This document shows, piece by piece, positions 5,450 through 5,831 of a stretch of 5,831 nucleotides of DNA (its first letter is position 1; each line of letters starts with the position of its first letter). The notes beneath the pieces are model-generated. The model saw nothing but the letters and a program-made list of their open reading frames with translations. It was not told where the DNA came from and searched no databases. The DNA comes from Candidatus Latescibacterota bacterium (GTDB lineage Bacteria > Latescibacterota > MVCY01 > DTYK01). A program made the position numbers and the translations under genes. The stretch covers positions 1 to 5,831 of the forward strand of contig DTYK01000205.1 of the NCBI GenBank assembly GCA_012961925.1. The letters are read 5' to 3'.

Positions 5450-5831
5450 TTGAGCTCACTGGACTGGTTATATGTCGTCTCCTTTCTGCATGGACTCGGA
5501 GTTAACAGCTCGGGTGTGGTCTTACCGGTGCATATCAAAGAACTGGGCGGCACGGAATTTCTGGTAGCATTGTCCATGTCATTGTTCTTTCTGGCCCGGG
5601 GCACATTCACGTTTGTCTCGGGAGCTCTTTCTGATGTACTGGGACGTCGCCGGCCGATCATTCTGGCCTTTTTACTGTTCAGCGTAGCCAACGTCTGCTA
5701 CGCCCTGAGCCGAACGCCGATGGCCCTCGTGTGGGCCCGTGCTGTCCAAGCCATAGCTGCCGGATTCTACTGGCCTGTGGTATTTGCGCTGATCTCCGGA
5801 TACTCCAACCATGAGAACAGTGTCTGGAACA
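5450..5831 (+). CDS. major facilitator superfamily transporter, N-terminal part
   Basis: The first 127 residues of a membrane transporter that runs off the right edge. Four hydrophobic helices are visible at about 6-28, 37-57, 69-87 and 91-115. Between helices 2 and 3 is the MFS motif A, GALSDVLGRRRP (58-69), with D62 and the GRRR block. Helix 4 carries RAVQAIAAG (97-105), a motif B-like segment. A secondary transporter acting in the cytoplasmic membrane is therefore clear, but the substrate cannot be read from this part. The start is TTG at 5450: GAGGA (5439-5443) lies 6 bases upstream, an in-frame TAA at 5444-5446 excludes anything earlier, and the first in-frame ATG (residue 43) would cut into helix 2. 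MFS proteins are normally near 400 residues, so about two thirds is missing. No co-oriented neighbour is seen. Confidence 0.88.
   Translation, partial: MSSLDWLYVVSFLHGLGVNSSGVVLPVHIKELGGTEFLVALSMSLFFLARGTFTFVSGALSDVLGRRRPIILAFLLFSVANVCYALSRTPMALVWARAVQAIAAGFYWPVVFALISGYSNHENSVWN

Noticed and set aside
5398..5691. 97-codon minus-strand frame
   Set aside because: It overlaps the transporter, whose MFS motif A and helices are clear. The antisense product is low-complexity and polar, with no family features.

Overview
The window looks like an accessory stretch of a bacterial chromosome of roughly balanced GC content. No ribosomal or housekeeping marker is present to fix the phylum. TTG starts, a YhaO/YhaN-type nuclease pair, IS110 debris, a YgiT-type toxin-antitoxin remnant and short GGGGAC/GTCCCC palindromes would suit a Gram-negative environmental lineage (for example a deltaproteobacterium-like or related group), but that is only inference.

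Layout. Bases 1-3227 hold a compact minus-strand operon read right to left. It contains a small unrecognised gene (2937-3227), an SbcD/YhaO-type metallophosphoesterase (1801-2940) and the first 603 residues of an SbcC/Rad50/YhaN-type AAA ATPase (1-1811) that runs off the left edge. The genes are chained by overlaps of 4 and 11 bases, so they are almost certainly co-translated. The nuclease has all the visible metal-binding motifs. The ATPase has a Walker A motif, long coiled coils and two closely spaced membrane segments near mid-protein.

Bases 3301-4208 are an island of decayed mobile and selfish material, bounded by two direct copies of a 25-26 base palindromic repeat. Inside are an IS110-type transposase scrap on the plus strand (3361-3546), an intact YgiT/MqsA-type zinc-finger antitoxin (3687-3911, minus) and its DUF4258-type toxin (3908-4176, minus). 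The toxin is broken by a missing N-terminus and a frameshift, so the antitoxin now seems to be an orphan.

Bases 4217-4810 (minus) encode a complete pRiA4b ORF-3 family protein, with a good ribosome binding site and a candidate promoter just upstream. Bases 4811-5449 are mostly non-coding and AT-rich. They hold a possible 24-residue hydrophobic peptide gene (4915-4989, minus), two inverted repeats and a candidate promoter directed to the right. From 5450 to the right edge (plus) lies the N-terminal third or so of a major facilitator superfamily transporter that begins at TTG.

Functional picture: the left side is a probable DNA end-processing (Mre11/Rad50-like) system, possibly membrane-tethered. 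The middle is a recombination scar. The right side carries a cargo-type gene and a transporter with no evident link to the nuclease. I found no CRISPR array, tRNA or rRNA.
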